NCBI GenBank assembly: GCA_945861095.1
Contig: CAMATI010000008.1
Location: forward strand, 1-46,140
DNA: 46,140 bases
Direction of reading: 5' to 3'
DNA from: Asaia bogorensis
GTDB taxonomy: Bacteria > Pseudomonadota > Alphaproteobacteria > Acetobacterales > Acetobacteraceae
Of this stretch, positions 1-8,327 are shown piece by piece; the stretch's first letter is position 1, and each line of letters opens with the position of its first letter. The notes below the pieces were generated by a model. The model ran no database searches, was not told the DNA's origin, and was given only the letters and a program-made list of their open reading frames with translations. The position numbers were made by a program, and so were the translations under genes.

Positions 1-135
1 TGCGCAATCGTCTGGGACAGCTACGAGGCTATTGTCGATGCGTGTTGCAAGGCTTGGAACTTCCTCGTCTCCGATCCAGACCGGATCCGCTCCATTGGCG
101 CCAAGGCCTCCCTTTGGGCATGTGTCAATGTTTAG
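1..135 (+). mobile_element. 3' end of an IS630-family transposase gene (cut by window edge)
   Basis: Frame 1 is open from the first base to a TAG stop ending at 135 and encodes 44 residues. The segment WDSYEAIVDACCKAWNFL followed by DPDRIRSIG matches my recollection of the extreme C-terminus of IS630-family DDE transposases, where a SYE-x-I-x-DACC-x-AW block precedes an I-x-SIG block just before the stop. The catalytic domain and left end lie outside the window, so I cannot tell whether the copy is intact. The right inverted repeat should fall within a few tens of bases after the stop, but I cannot define it without the left end. No other transposase is visible in the window. Confidence 0.8.
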
Positions 136-139
136 GACG

Positions 140-158
140 GTTGGTATAATATGCCAAC
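140..158. repeat. 19-bp near-perfect palindrome just after the IS630 remnant
   Basis: GTTGG and CCAAC arms surround an AT-rich TATAATATG core; only one internal pair is mismatched. It begins five bases after the transposase stop. It could be part of the IS right end (IS630 elements target TA) or a short hairpin. Bases 159-246 contain nothing else I recognise before the lspA stop. Confidence 0.45.
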
Positions 159-246
159 GACAGGGACCAGGGTCGGACCGAAAGCAAAGGACGCAACCGG
201 ACCCATGGATATCGGTCCCTTGCCCTCCAGCGCCGCTCCACCCGTC

Positions 247-753
247 CTACCGCCGCTTGGCTTCGGTCTTGGGCCAGCATAAGCTATCGATCACCAACGT
301 CGCGACGCCGCAAACAATCGCCGCGTCGGCCACGTTGAACACATACCAGGAAAAATCACCCCAACGCGTATCGATATGCACATGCAGGAAATCCACCACC
401 GCGCCGAAGCGGACCCGGTCGATCACATTGCCAACCGCGCCGCCCGCAATGGCACCGATGGCGATGGCGACCATTCTGGTCTCGGCCCGATGCAGCCAGA
501 CCATCAGGGCCATCACCACCGCCAGCGCGACGGCCGCCAGGATCAGCGGCCCCCATTCCCCGAACCCGGTCAGCAGCCCGAAGGTGACGCCGTGGTTCCA
601 CACCATGGTCAGGTTCAGCACCGGTAGCAGCACGACCTGGCGCAGCCTCTCCAGTTGCAGCACCTCCAGGATCCACCACTTGCTGGCCTGATCCGCCACC
701 AGCACCAACAGCGCCGCGGTGAGGCCCAGCATGGTAAGGTTGTGGTGCTTCAC
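247..753 (-). CDS. lspA: Lipoprotein signal peptidase (signal peptidase II)
   Basis: Inner-membrane aspartic protease that removes signal peptides from diacylglyceryl-modified prolipoproteins. The 168-residue product has the family length and four hydrophobic segments. Visible motifs are DQASK (about 21-25), NHGVTFGLL (about 53-61), GNVIDR with GAVVDF (about 109-122) and FNVADAAI (about 139-146); Asp121 and Asp143 are the expected catalytic pair. I chose the GTG at 753 because it overlaps the ileS TGA as GTGA, the usual sign of translational coupling, and the N-terminus then fits the family. A longer upstream frame reads into ileS and is rejected. The ileS-lspA order is common in proteobacteria. 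Confidence 0.95.
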   Translation of the reverse strand: MKHHNLTMLGLTAALLVLVADQASKWWILEVLQLERLRQVVLLPVLNLTMVWNHGVTFGLLTGFGEWGPLILAAVALAVVMALMVWLHRAETRMVAIAIGAIAGGAVGNVIDRVRFGAVVDFLHVHIDTRWGDFSWYVFNVADAAIVCGVATLVIDSLCWPKTEAKRR

Positions 754-3575
754 GGGGCGGGCCGGCACACCAGGCCGGACTCCACCGCATCGGCGCAGCG
801 CAGGCACAGGCCCGGATGCGCCGCATGGGTTCCGACTTCGGGCAGCACCTTCCAGCAGCGCAGGCATTTGGTGCCGGGGGCCTGCGCAACCTCGGCCATA
901 TCGTCGCCGAGGCCGCCGACCATGTGGACCGCGGAGACGATGGCGATTTCGGCCCATTCCGCGGCGTTCAGCAGTTCCGCCTCATCAGGGGCCAGTTTCA
1001 GGGTCACGCCGGCCTGCAAGGACGCGCCGATGGTCTTGGCGGCACGCGCTTCCTCGATCGGGATGGTGATGCGGCGGCGGATGGCCCGGATCGTGTCCCA
1101 TTTCGCCGCCAGGGCATCGTCGCGCCACTGGTGAGGCAGCGTGGGGAACAGTTCCAGATGGACGGAACTGTCATCGCCGAAGCGGGCGCCCCAGGCTTCC
1201 TCGGCCGTGAAGCACAGCACCGGCGCGAGCCAGGTGGTCAGGCAGCGATGCAGATGATCCAGCACCGTCCGAGCCGCCCGTCGCCGCAAACTGTCCGGCC
1301 GGTCGCAGTAGATCGCGTCCTTGCGGACATCGAAGTAAAACGCCGACAGATCGGTGGCGCAGAAATTGTGCAGGTCCGGATAGACGCCGGTCCAGTCATA
1401 GCTTTCCACCGCCGCCCGGATCTTCGCGTCCAGATCGGTCAGGCGGTGCAGCACCCAGCGCTCCAGTTCCGGCATGTCCGCTTCCGGCACGCGTTCGGCC
1501 GGAGTGAACCCGTCCAGGCTGCCCAGCACCCAGCGCAAGGTGTTGCGCAGGCGGCGATAGAGTTCCGCCTGCTGCTTCAGGATTTCGCCGCCGATGCGCA
1601 GATCCTCGCTGGTGTCGGACGACATGACCCACAAGCGCAGGATATCGGCGCCGTATTTCTGTGCCACTTCGTCGGGCGCGGTCACGTTGCCGAGCGACTT
1701 CGACATTTTCCGCCCGTGCTCGTCCATCACGAAGCCGTGGGTCAGGACCGCCTTGAACGGCGCGACGCCGCGGGTGCCCACGGATTCCAGCAAGGACGAG
1801 TGGAACCAGCCGCGATGCTGGTCGGAGCCTTCCAGATACAGATCGGCCGGCCAGGGCAGGCCGCGATCTTCAAGTACGAAGGCGTGGGTGGAACCCGACT
1901 CGAACCAGACATCGACGATGTCCATCACCTGCTCGTAATCGTTCGGATCGCGGTCATTGCCCAGGAAGCGCGAGGCGGGGGACGAATACCAGGCGTCGGC
2001 GCCCTCGGTCTTGAACGCATCGACGATGCGCGCGACCACGGCAGGATCGCGCAACGGTTCGCCGGATTGTTTCTCCACGAACACCGCGATCGGCACCCCC
2101 CAGGCGCGCTGGCGGCTGATGCACCAGTCCGGCCGAGCGGCGACCATGGAGCCGATACGGTTGCGGCCTTGGTCGGGAATGAATTGGGTGGCGTCCAGGG
2201 CGCGCAGGGCTTTCTCCCGGATGCGCTCCGGCCCGTCCATGCGGATGAACCATTGCGGCGTGGCGCGGAAGATCAGTGGCGCCTTGGACCGCCAGGAATG
2301 CGGGTAGGAGTGTCGGATCGACCCGCGCGCCACCAGGGTGCCGGCGTTGATCAGAGCCTCACAGACCGGATCGGCTGCCTTGTAGACATGCTCGCCGGCG
2401 AACAGCGGCACCCAGGCATTGAACGTCCCGTCATCGCCGACGGTCTCCGGGATATCCAGGTTGTTGGCGCGTCCGAGGATGAAGTCGTCCTCGCCATGGC
2501 CGGGGGCGATGTGGACGAAGCCGGTGCCGGCCTCCGTCGTGACGAAATCGGCCAGCAGGACCGGTGTGTCCTGTTCGTAGCCGTGGCCGCGCAGGGGATG
2601 CGCGCAGATGGTGCCGGCGAGGGTTTCGCCCTTGAACACATGCATCAGGTGATGCATCGCGATGCCGGAGTCCTTGCAGAATTGCGGCAGCAAGGGCAGC
2701 GCGACCAGCAGTTTCTCCCCCACGCGCGCCAGGGATCCGTCTTCCACGCCGTCCACCCGCATCAGGGCGTAGTCGAACTCGGCCCCCGCGGCGATGGCGC
2801 GGTTGCCGGGCATGGTCCAGGGTGTCGTGGTCCAGATCACGACCGCCGCGTCGCGCATTTCCGGCCCGACGGCATGCACGATCGGAAATCGCACCCAGAT
2901 CGTGGTGGAGGTATGGTCGTGATACTCGATTTCCGCCTCGGCCAGCGCGGTCTTTTCCACCGGAGACCACATGACCGGCCGCAGCCCACGGTTCAGCGCG
3001 CCGTTCAGCAGGAACTTGCAGATTTCGTTGGCGATCGCGGCTTCCGATGGATGGTCCATCGTCGCGTAGCGCTCTTTCCAGGCGCCCTCGACGCCGAGCC
3101 GCCTGAACTCCTTCGCCTGCACCCCCATCCAATGCGCGGCATAGGCTCGGCATTCCGCGCGGAATTGCAGAACGGGGACCGCGTCCTTGTCCTTCTTCTT
3201 GGCGCGGTATTCCTCCTCGATCTTCCATTCGATCGGCAGGCCGTGGCAGTCCCAACCGGGGATGTAGTTGGCGTCGTAGCCGGCCATCTGGCGGGTGCGG
3301 TTGACCACGTCCTTCATGATCTTGTTCAGCGCCGTGCCGATATGCAGGTTGCCGTTCGCATAGGGCGGGCCGTCATGCAGGATGAATTGCGGCCGGCCCT
3401 TGGAGGCCTCGCGCAGCTTGCTCCACAGATCGGTCGCGTCCCAGCGGGCCAGGATCGCGGGTTCCTTCTTGGGCAGGTCGCCGCGCATGGGGAAGTTGGT
3501 CTTCGGCAGGAAGACGGTGTCGCGGTAATCGCGATTGGCGTCGGCCGAAGGGTCGTTAGGGGGTGCGTCGTTCAT
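750..3575 (-). CDS. ileS: Isoleucyl-tRNA synthetase
   Basis: Charges tRNA-Ile with isoleucine in the cytoplasm. The 941-residue length is typical. The class I HIGH signature appears as NLHIG (about 76-80) after PYANG; the KMSKS loop is intact at about 623-627. The editing (CP1) region includes WTTTPWTMPGNRA (about 248-260). The C-terminus carries a zinc-finger pair CLRC (904-907) and CLRC (924-927), as in the eubacterial type. The gene is the first of a two-gene unit with lspA. The start ATG at 3575 gives the expected N-terminus (DYRDTVFLPKTNFPM); its Shine-Dalgarno sequence is weak. Nothing suggests the mupirocin-resistant eukaryote-like form. Confidence 0.97.
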   Translation of the reverse strand: MNDAPPNDPSADANRDYRDTVFLPKTNFPMRGDLPKKEPAILARWDATDLWSKLREASKGRPQFILHDGPPYANGNLHIGTALNKIMKDVVNRTRQMAGYDANYIPGWDCHGLPIEWKIEEEYRAKKKDKDAVPVLQFRAECRAYAAHWMGVQAKEFRRLGVEGAWKERYATMDHPSEAAIANEICKFLLNGALNRGLRPVMWSPVEKTALAEAEIEYHDHTSTTIWVRFPIVHAVGPEMRDAAVVIWTTTPWTMPGNRAIAAGAEFDYALMRVDGVEDGSLARVGEKLLVALPLLPQFCKDSGIAMHHLMHVFKGETLAGTICAHPLRGHGYEQDTPVLLADFVTTEAGTGFVHIAPGHGEDDFILGRANNLDIPETVGDDGTFNAWVPLFAGEHVYKAADPVCEALINAGTLVARGSIRHSYPHSWRSKAPLIFRATPQWFIRMDGPERIREKALRALDATQFIPDQGRNRIGSMVAARPDWCISRQRAWGVPIAVFVEKQSGEPLRDPAVVARIVDAFKTEGADAWYSSPASRFLGNDRDPNDYEQVMDIVDVWFESGSTHAFVLEDRGLPWPADLYLEGSDQHRGWFHSSLLESVGTRGVAPFKAVLTHGFVMDEHGRKMSKSLGNVTAPDEVAQKYGADILRLWVMSSDTSEDLRIGGEILKQQAELYRRLRNTLRWVLGSLDGFTPAERVPEADMPELERWVLHRLTDLDAKIRAAVESYDWTGVYPDLHNFCATDLSAFYFDVRKDAIYCDRPDSLRRRAARTVLDHLHRCLTTWLAPVLCFTAEEAWGARFGDDSSVHLELFPTLPHQWRDDALAAKWDTIRAIRRRITIPIEEARAAKTIGASLQAGVTLKLAPDEAELLNAAEWAEIAIVSAVHMVGGLGDDMAEVAQAPGTKCLRCWKVLPEVGTHAAHPGLCLRCADAVESGLVCRPAP

Positions 3576-3749
3576 GGCGTGTCCGAGCGGCCGGAGCCGC
3601 GCTGGAGGTTCAGGTCAGGCGTAAGGTCCCGGGGCCGATTGGGCCGCCGGGCCGGTAATTCGCGCCTGCCTATACACCGTTGCCATCGATTGGACTATGT
3701 CGGGGTAGCCTGGGATGGGTCAAGGGTTTCCCATCCCCGGCCAGCCAGT

Positions 3750-3974
3750 CTAGCTCGAAGTCTGTTCCCCGAGCAATATACCGAGAAGCCCAGCGATCGC
3801 GGTGCCGATGGTCGTGATGTTCTCGGTGACGCCCTGGGCGAGCGGCCCGTGGAATGCGACCAGCAGGGCCGCAACAGCAGCCCATGTGCTGGGCTCCCGC
3901 AGGCGGGCGAGCAGAAATCCCGGCAGGGTAACCGTAGCGGGAGCGGTCGCGGCGATAGTTTGGGATTGTGACAT
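3750..3974 (-). CDS. Small membrane protein, holin-like, function unknown
   Basis: I chose the ATG at 3974 because AAGGAGAA lies about seven bases upstream; a 13-residue longer frame exists but lacks such a site. The 74-residue product has a short polar N-terminus, then a hydrophobic segment around WAAVAALLVAF (about 30-40) and a second around TAIAGLLGILLG (about 58-69), ending in a polar tail. Two short helices, small size and a charged LLARLREPSTW stretch before the first helix resemble small phage holins and membrane-anchored accessory proteins, but there is no neighbouring endolysin or phage gene. It lies downstream of the haloperoxidase in the same direction, 158 bp away, with a hairpin in between. 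Function is not assigned. Confidence 0.6.
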   Translation of the reverse strand: MSQSQTIAATAPATVTLPGFLLARLREPSTWAAVAALLVAFHGPLAQGVTENITTIGTAIAGLLGILLGEQTSS

Positions 3975-4088
3975 TGTACGATTCTCCTTGGTCGGTTCGT
4001 TGTTGTCTTTCACGTCTTCCCTGCGCCCCCGGCCGGGCCTTTGACACGCGGGGCCCCGACGCGGGTGCGTGGACCGATGGCGGCATGC

Positions 4089-4118
4089 GGTGTCGCGGAC
4101 CGGTCAGACCGCGACACC
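4089..4118 (-). terminator. Hairpin downstream of haloperoxidase gene
   Basis: A perfect 10-bp inverted repeat (GGTGTCGCGG and its complement) surrounds a 10-base loop, starting 15 bases past the haloperoxidase stop. No T-run follows on the minus strand, so it may attenuate transcription or stabilise a 3' end rather than act as a classical intrinsic terminator. Confidence 0.45.
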
Positions 4119-4132
4119 ACATCCGGGATGGA

Positions 4133-5587
4133 TCAGGGCTGGTGGACGAGCCCTCCGGCTTCGAGCCGGCGTGCGATTTCCCGCCCCAGCCAGACGCCAC
4201 CGACCGGCCCGAGTTCGGCCGGAGTCTGGGGAACGCCGTGCTGCGCTCCTCCCGCGCCGTCCGTCTGACTGATTCCGTCGAATTGCCAGTGCACGCCGAG
4301 GAAGACCCGGCTGACCGAATTCTCCACCGTCGCTTCCCACAGCGACTTGAACTTGCGCAGATGGCGCGGCCTGATACCGCCATCGGGGTCGATGTTGATG
4401 CCGTTCAACTCATCCGACATGAATTCGAAGGCGATGGTGTCGGGCTGTTCTTCGGGACAAGGGTCGGCCAGACCGCGCTGTTGCAAGTAGTAGCGGATCG
4501 TGTGGAACGCGGCCGACCCGAAGGTCGCATGGCCGGACGGATAGGCGGGGAATGCCGGCGTCCCGCGTGACCCGCGATTGGTTCGCGGCGCACCCAACGG
4601 CTCCCACTCGATCAGAGTCTTCTCCGCCTTGCCCGGCGTCGATGTGCCTGGTCCGAAACTGGGATCGGCTTCCCGGATCCCGACGACCGGACGCCACAGG
4701 TCATACTCGTATTTCCAGTGCCAGGCCTGAATTCCGGCATCCGCCATGGCCGTGGTGAGCAGTGCCAGCAGGCGGACATAATCCTGGGTCTCGACCATGC
4801 CGGGCTTTGCCAGCGCGGTGGCGTTGAGGATTTGCAGGCAAATCTGCGCATACAGCCTGGGTGGCGTGCCAATGCTGTCGGCTCCGTCATAGGCCCAGAA
4901 AATGCCGGCAACCGTCTCGTCCGGAACGCGGGTGTGTTTGACCCGAGCGCCCAGGTCACGGACCTGGAGCCATTCCGTTTCGTACCAGGGGTTGGTGTCG
5001 AACCCGTCCGGTCGCCATCCGGGCGGCGGCAGCAAGTCAATCCGCGGCACGGCGAACGGCCGGCAATTGCCCCAGAGCAGACCGTGAGCCCGCTGCTTTG
5101 GAGTGTAGGGATCGGTGCGGTGGCGATACGGCGCGGACGAATCAATTCTTGCGTCACCGGTGAACATATCGTCGCCCGTGCGGTCATTGACAACCCGCTC
5201 GGCGACATGGCGGCCCCATGCTTCGGAAGCGGACGGCATCGGATGGTTGGCCCGAAACACGCTGTAGGCCTGGTCGAACGCGGTAGTCTGAGCCGGCGCG
5301 CGATACAACGCGCGAAGCGCCGCATCCGCCGCTGCCGCCATGGCCGCTTCCGGGTCCTGCGCCGCCGCCGGCGCGTTCAGGTTGGGCAACCAGGGCGCCG
5401 TGGTGCCAAGGATCGAGAAATACGCATCGTGCATCGCCAGATGAACGATCGCGAGCGCCCGGGAACTGCGTGTTGGACCGCCGTTCTCCTCGGGTGGCTT
5501 AGTCATCGGCGGCGCCGAGAAGTCGGAGCGATTGGCTTCCAACGCGACTTGCGTCCAATAGGACGCTGGATTGGTGCTGAGTGGCAT
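4133..5587 (-). CDS. Vanadium-dependent haloperoxidase (PAP2 superfamily)
   Basis: The family uses vanadate and hydrogen peroxide to oxidise halides, or in some members acts as an acid phosphatase. The 484-residue protein has the complete vanadate pocket: KYEYDLWRP (Lys292, Arg299), PSGHATFGSAAF (Ser351-Gly352-His353) and SRVFLGVHWQFD (Arg427, His433). The spacing from Lys to the distal His fits VHPO rather than small PAP2 phosphatases, and the N-terminal half is the alpha-helical region typical of bacterial VHPO-like proteins. I see no signal peptide, so it is probably cytoplasmic unless exported another way. The ATG at 5587 has AGGA about seven bases upstream. Halide specificity cannot be read from the sequence. 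Confidence 0.88.
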   Translation of the reverse strand: MPLSTNPASYWTQVALEANRSDFSAPPMTKPPEENGGPTRSSRALAIVHLAMHDAYFSILGTTAPWLPNLNAPAAAQDPEAAMAAAADAALRALYRAPAQTTAFDQAYSVFRANHPMPSASEAWGRHVAERVVNDRTGDDMFTGDARIDSSAPYRHRTDPYTPKQRAHGLLWGNCRPFAVPRIDLLPPPGWRPDGFDTNPWYETEWLQVRDLGARVKHTRVPDETVAGIFWAYDGADSIGTPPRLYAQICLQILNATALAKPGMVETQDYVRLLALLTTAMADAGIQAWHWKYEYDLWRPVVGIREADPSFGPGTSTPGKAEKTLIEWEPLGAPRTNRGSRGTPAFPAYPSGHATFGSAAFHTIRYYLQQRGLADPCPEEQPDTIAFEFMSDELNGINIDPDGGIRPRHLRKFKSLWEATVENSVSRVFLGVHWQFDGISQTDGAGGAQHGVPQTPAELGPVGGVWLGREIARRLEAGGLVHQP

Positions 5588-5674
5588 GAGTGATCCTGTG
5601 ATCTTGGTTTCGGGCGATCCGGCTCCCGAAGGATCGGATCTGGCCGGAATACGGGTTGTAGGAACCGCGCCGGG

Positions 5675-5716
5675 TCAGGCGGGCTCGCGCCCGAGGATGT
5701 TTCGATGTCGGTTCAT
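5675..5716 (-). CDS. Possible 13-residue upstream peptide of the haloperoxidase transcript
   Basis: On the minus strand an AGGGGAG sequence sits five bases before an ATG at 5716 that opens a 13-codon frame (MNRHRNILGREPA) ending in TGA at 5675, 87 bases ahead of the haloperoxidase start. The ribosome-binding site is better than the one of the large gene. It could be a leader peptide or chance. The rest of 5588-6079 holds no convincing gene. Confidence 0.25.
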   Translation of the reverse strand: MNRHRNILGREPA

Positions 5717-6079
5717 GGTATCTCCCCTTTCGGGCGCCCATTGGCGCCGGGGAGTGTCTGAGCAGATCGCGCGTCAAGGACGCGGCTAAAGAACCGTCAA
5801 ACGAAGGGTATGGACTTCGCTATCGGCGTCAAAACGACAAGCCGGCAGCCGAGGTCGAACGTGCGCGGGCCAGCCGGGTAGGATGACCGGTAACGCCAGG
5901 ACATCGGGGACGATTGCCCGGCTAATCAGTGCGGATGGCCCAGTCGGTTGACCGATGACGCCGGGACATCGGTGGCCATGCAACCGGATATCGCCAAGAA
6001 ACGACCGGGCAGGTGTCGCACGGGCAGTCCGCCGGCGGCGATCGGCATGCCGCCGGGGGGCCGGAGCGTGGCTGGCGAT

Positions 6080-6379
6080 TCAGCCCGGTTGATCGCCCAG
6101 CAATTCGGTTGCCAGGGCCTGCCATTCGTCCGCCAGGGGAGCGGTTGACGGCTCCCGCTCCGCGCGGTTGTACCAGTAGCCGGCATTGCGCAGATCGCCC
6201 TCGACCCGATGCAGATAGGCGTGCACGCGAGAGCCGGTCGGGGTTTCGTCCTTTTGCGCACACTCATGCGCCTGGGTCCAATCGCCTTTGGCGTCCCACC
6301 AGAGGGTCTGCAGGGCGAGGCTCAATGTGGGCGGCGGCTGTTCCTGGTGCGTGCTGGCGCGGAAACTGGTGAGATCCAT
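6080..6379 (-). CDS. Small conserved hypothetical protein
   Basis: The 99-residue soluble product contains LALQTLWWDAKGDWTQAHE, then RVHAYLHRVEGDL and AGYWYNRAERE. I recall this arrangement from a family of unnamed proteins in many proteobacteria, with nearly invariant WWDAKGDW-x-AHE and AYLHR-x-EGD-x-x-N-x-x-YWY motifs. The repeated aromatic and helical pattern looks like a degenerate TPR/Sel1-like fold, but that is a guess. No signal peptide or membrane segment is present. It stands alone, 492 bp upstream of the haloperoxidase start and in the same direction. The start ATG at 6379 gives the usual family N-terminus (LTSFRAS). Function unknown. Confidence 0.75.
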   Translation of the reverse strand: MDLTSFRASTHQEQPPPTLSLALQTLWWDAKGDWTQAHECAQKDETPTGSRVHAYLHRVEGDLRNAGYWYNRAEREPSTAPLADEWQALATELLGDQPG

Positions 6380-6631
6380 GCGTCTGTCCTCCCGACTTGG
6401 TCGCAGTTTGGACCGGATGCAGCGCCGGAGGGAAGTCGTGAGTCAAGGTGGGTTGCGATGTGGGACAAGCCAAGGGCCTGCGTCCATGGCGACCGGATGA
6501 GGACATCGCGCCCGTGGGACCGCGACGTGCAATCAATCCCGCGGGCCAGCGCCAGGATCGCCGTGGGTCGCCATATCTTGCGTTCAGATACGGCGGGCAA
6601 GTTGGGCGCAAGACGGCGCGATCGGCGCGTT

Positions 6632-6655
6632 GGTCGAGGCGAACACGCCTCGACC
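6632..6655. terminator. Perfect 10-bp hairpin in a gene-free stretch
   Basis: GGTCGAGGCG and its exact complement flank an AACA tetraloop. It lies 140 bases past the stop of the dehydrogenase gene at 6795 (minus strand). There is no T-run, so the terminator role is tentative. The remainder of 6380-6794 shows no gene that I can support on either strand. Confidence 0.4.
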
Positions 6656-6794
6656 GTGGGCACCAAAGGCGTAAAAGAGACCCGATGATCGGGCCGAGAT
6701 GTATAACGCGAGCGGCTGCGCTTTCACGGCGACTGCGATCCGCTCACGCAGACCCGACATTCCATCGGCTGTCGCAGCGGTTCGCCACTGCCGC

Positions 6795-7874
6795 TCAGGC
6801 CTGATTGGACCCCACCGCCTGGTCGAACTCCGCGTCCGTGATGCCCAGTTTCCCGGCGGCGTCACGGATGTCGCGCCAGGTCGTGTCATCCACCTCGATC
6901 CCTTTCGCCAGCCGCTGTTCGGCGTAGCGACGCTCGGGCTCACCCGGGACCAGCACCTCATCGAAGCCAGGGGCCGGGCGGGCCGACTTGATGTGTGCCT
7001 TGGTCGCCGCGATATCGCGCGCGATCTGCGCCGGATCGCCCAACTGCGACACATCCACGATCGTTGCCAGCATGGAGTTCAGCACGCCGCCCTTGATCAT
7101 ATCGAGATCGGACGCACCCTGGCCGCCGGCAATGGCACTCGCCATCAGTTCGCACATGACCGCCATGCCGGATCCCTTGTGCGTGCCGAATGCCCGCAGC
7201 GCGCCGCGCTTGTCGCGGATGAACTCGGTGGGATCGTTGGTGGGATTGCCCGCCGAATCGATCAGGCATCCATCCGCCACCGGCACGCCCTTGTTGAACG
7301 CCACGCGCGCCTTGCCGGCCGCAATGGTGGTGGTTGCCATGTCCAGCATCACAGCGGGGCCGTCCTCTCCCGGGACCGCGGCGCAGAACGGGTTGGTGCC
7401 CAGCCGCGGCTCCGCGGCGCCGTAGGTGGCCTGGGCGTCGCGGTGGTCGGCCACGTTGACGAAGGCGGTGAACACGCAGCCGGCGCGGGTCGCGAGTTCG
7501 GCATAGGTGCCGATGCGCCCGATATGGGACGCGTTGCGCAACGCCAGCACGCAGGCGCCGACCTGCTTGGCACGCTCGATCGCGGCGCGCACGGCGTTGG
7601 CGGCCATGCGCTGGCCATAGCCACGGCGTGCATCCACAACCAGCAGGGCGCCGGTATCGACAACGATCTCCGGCGTCTGGTTCGGCACCAGCAACCCGTC
7701 CTGGAACACCCGCACATAGGTCGGCAGCATGCCCACGCCGTGGCTGTCATGCCCGGCAAGGTTGGCGCGCACCAGGTGGTCGGCGACCTCCACCGCTTCG
7801 GCGTCCTCGCTGCCCATGCGGCGAGAGATCAGGTGGGCGACGTTGTACAGGGCCTGGGATTTGAAGGTCGGCAT
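6795..7874 (-). CDS. Malate/L-lactate dehydrogenase family oxidoreductase (Ldh_2)
   Basis: NAD(P)-dependent 2-hydroxyacid dehydrogenase of the type II malate/lactate family, which also includes ureidoglycolate, sulfolactate and delta1-piperideine-2-carboxylate enzymes. The 359-residue length is typical. Family marks are GHDSHGV (about 41-47), NASHIGRIG (about 114-122, containing the catalytic His117), LGTNPF (about 158-163) and GTHKGSGMAVMCEL in the C-terminal half. The substrate cannot be deduced; the neighbours (VapBC on one side, a long gap on the other) do not help. The ATG at 7874 follows a GAGGAA sequence at somewhat long spacing. Confidence 0.9.
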   Translation of the reverse strand: MPTFKSQALYNVAHLISRRMGSEDAEAVEVADHLVRANLAGHDSHGVGMLPTYVRVFQDGLLVPNQTPEIVVDTGALLVVDARRGYGQRMAANAVRAAIERAKQVGACVLALRNASHIGRIGTYAELATRAGCVFTAFVNVADHRDAQATYGAAEPRLGTNPFCAAVPGEDGPAVMLDMATTTIAAGKARVAFNKGVPVADGCLIDSAGNPTNDPTEFIRDKRGALRAFGTHKGSGMAVMCELMASAIAGGQGASDLDMIKGGVLNSMLATIVDVSQLGDPAQIARDIAATKAHIKSARPAPGFDEVLVPGEPERRYAEQRLAKGIEVDDTTWRDIRDAAGKLGITDAEFDQAVGSNQA

Positions 7875-7898
7875 GGGATGGCGCTTTCCTCGGGACGG

Positions 7899-8327
7899 TT
7901 ATTGTTCGACCAGCAGCCCGTATCGGCTTCCGTGCTCCCTGGCAAATCCGACGATACGGTCGTCATAGGTGATCAGCGGGCAGCCGAGGTCGATGGCCGT
8001 GGCGACCAGCAGCCGATCGCCGGGGTCGCGATGCGCCAGGTCGGTCAGGGCGCCGGTGCGGGCGGCGACGTCCGGGTGCAGCGGCACGCCCTGCACGCCG
8101 GGTTGGAGGAGAAAGCGCTTGACCCACGCATGCGGCGGAAGGTCCAGGGCGATCTTGCCCCGCTCCACCAGAATACCGATTTCCCAGGCGGTGACGGCGC
8201 TGAGCATGATGACGCCGCTATCGAGCCAGCACCGGTCGATCAGATCGCGGGTGGAGCGGCGCAGCTTGGGATCCCCGCTGTCCAGCCAGAGCGCGATATG
8301 CGTGTCCAGCAGAAACCCGCGCGTCAC
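7899..8327 (-). CDS. vapC: PIN-domain toxin, VapC family
   Basis: Predicted Mg-dependent ribonuclease toxin of a type II toxin-antitoxin system. The 142-residue PIN domain shows the acidic quartet in order: LDTH (Asp8), SAVTAWEI (Glu49), DPGDR (Asp101/Asp104) and YDDRI (Asp122). This subgroup (DTHIALW, SAVTAWEI, DPxDR) is the common VapC type in alphaproteobacteria. Translation starts at a GTG (8327) that overlaps the stop of the upstream vapB as GTGA, so toxin synthesis is coupled to the antitoxin. All key residues are present, so the toxin is presumably active. RNA target unknown. Confidence 0.9.
   Translation of the reverse strand: MTRGFLLDTHIALWLDSGDPKLRRSTRDLIDRCWLDSGVIMLSAVTAWEIGILVERGKIALDLPPHAWVKRFLLQPGVQGVPLHPDVAARTGALTDLAHRDPGDRLLVATAIDLGCPLITYDDRIVGFAREHGSRYGLLVEQ

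Noticed and set aside
816..3971. A 1051-codon plus-strand frame across the ileS region
   Set aside because: It is antisense to a clear ileS and shows no family motifs; long antisense frames are common in GC-rich DNA.
6380..6794. Several short frames in the gene-free stretch
   Set aside because: None has a credible ribosome-binding site together with a protein-like composition.
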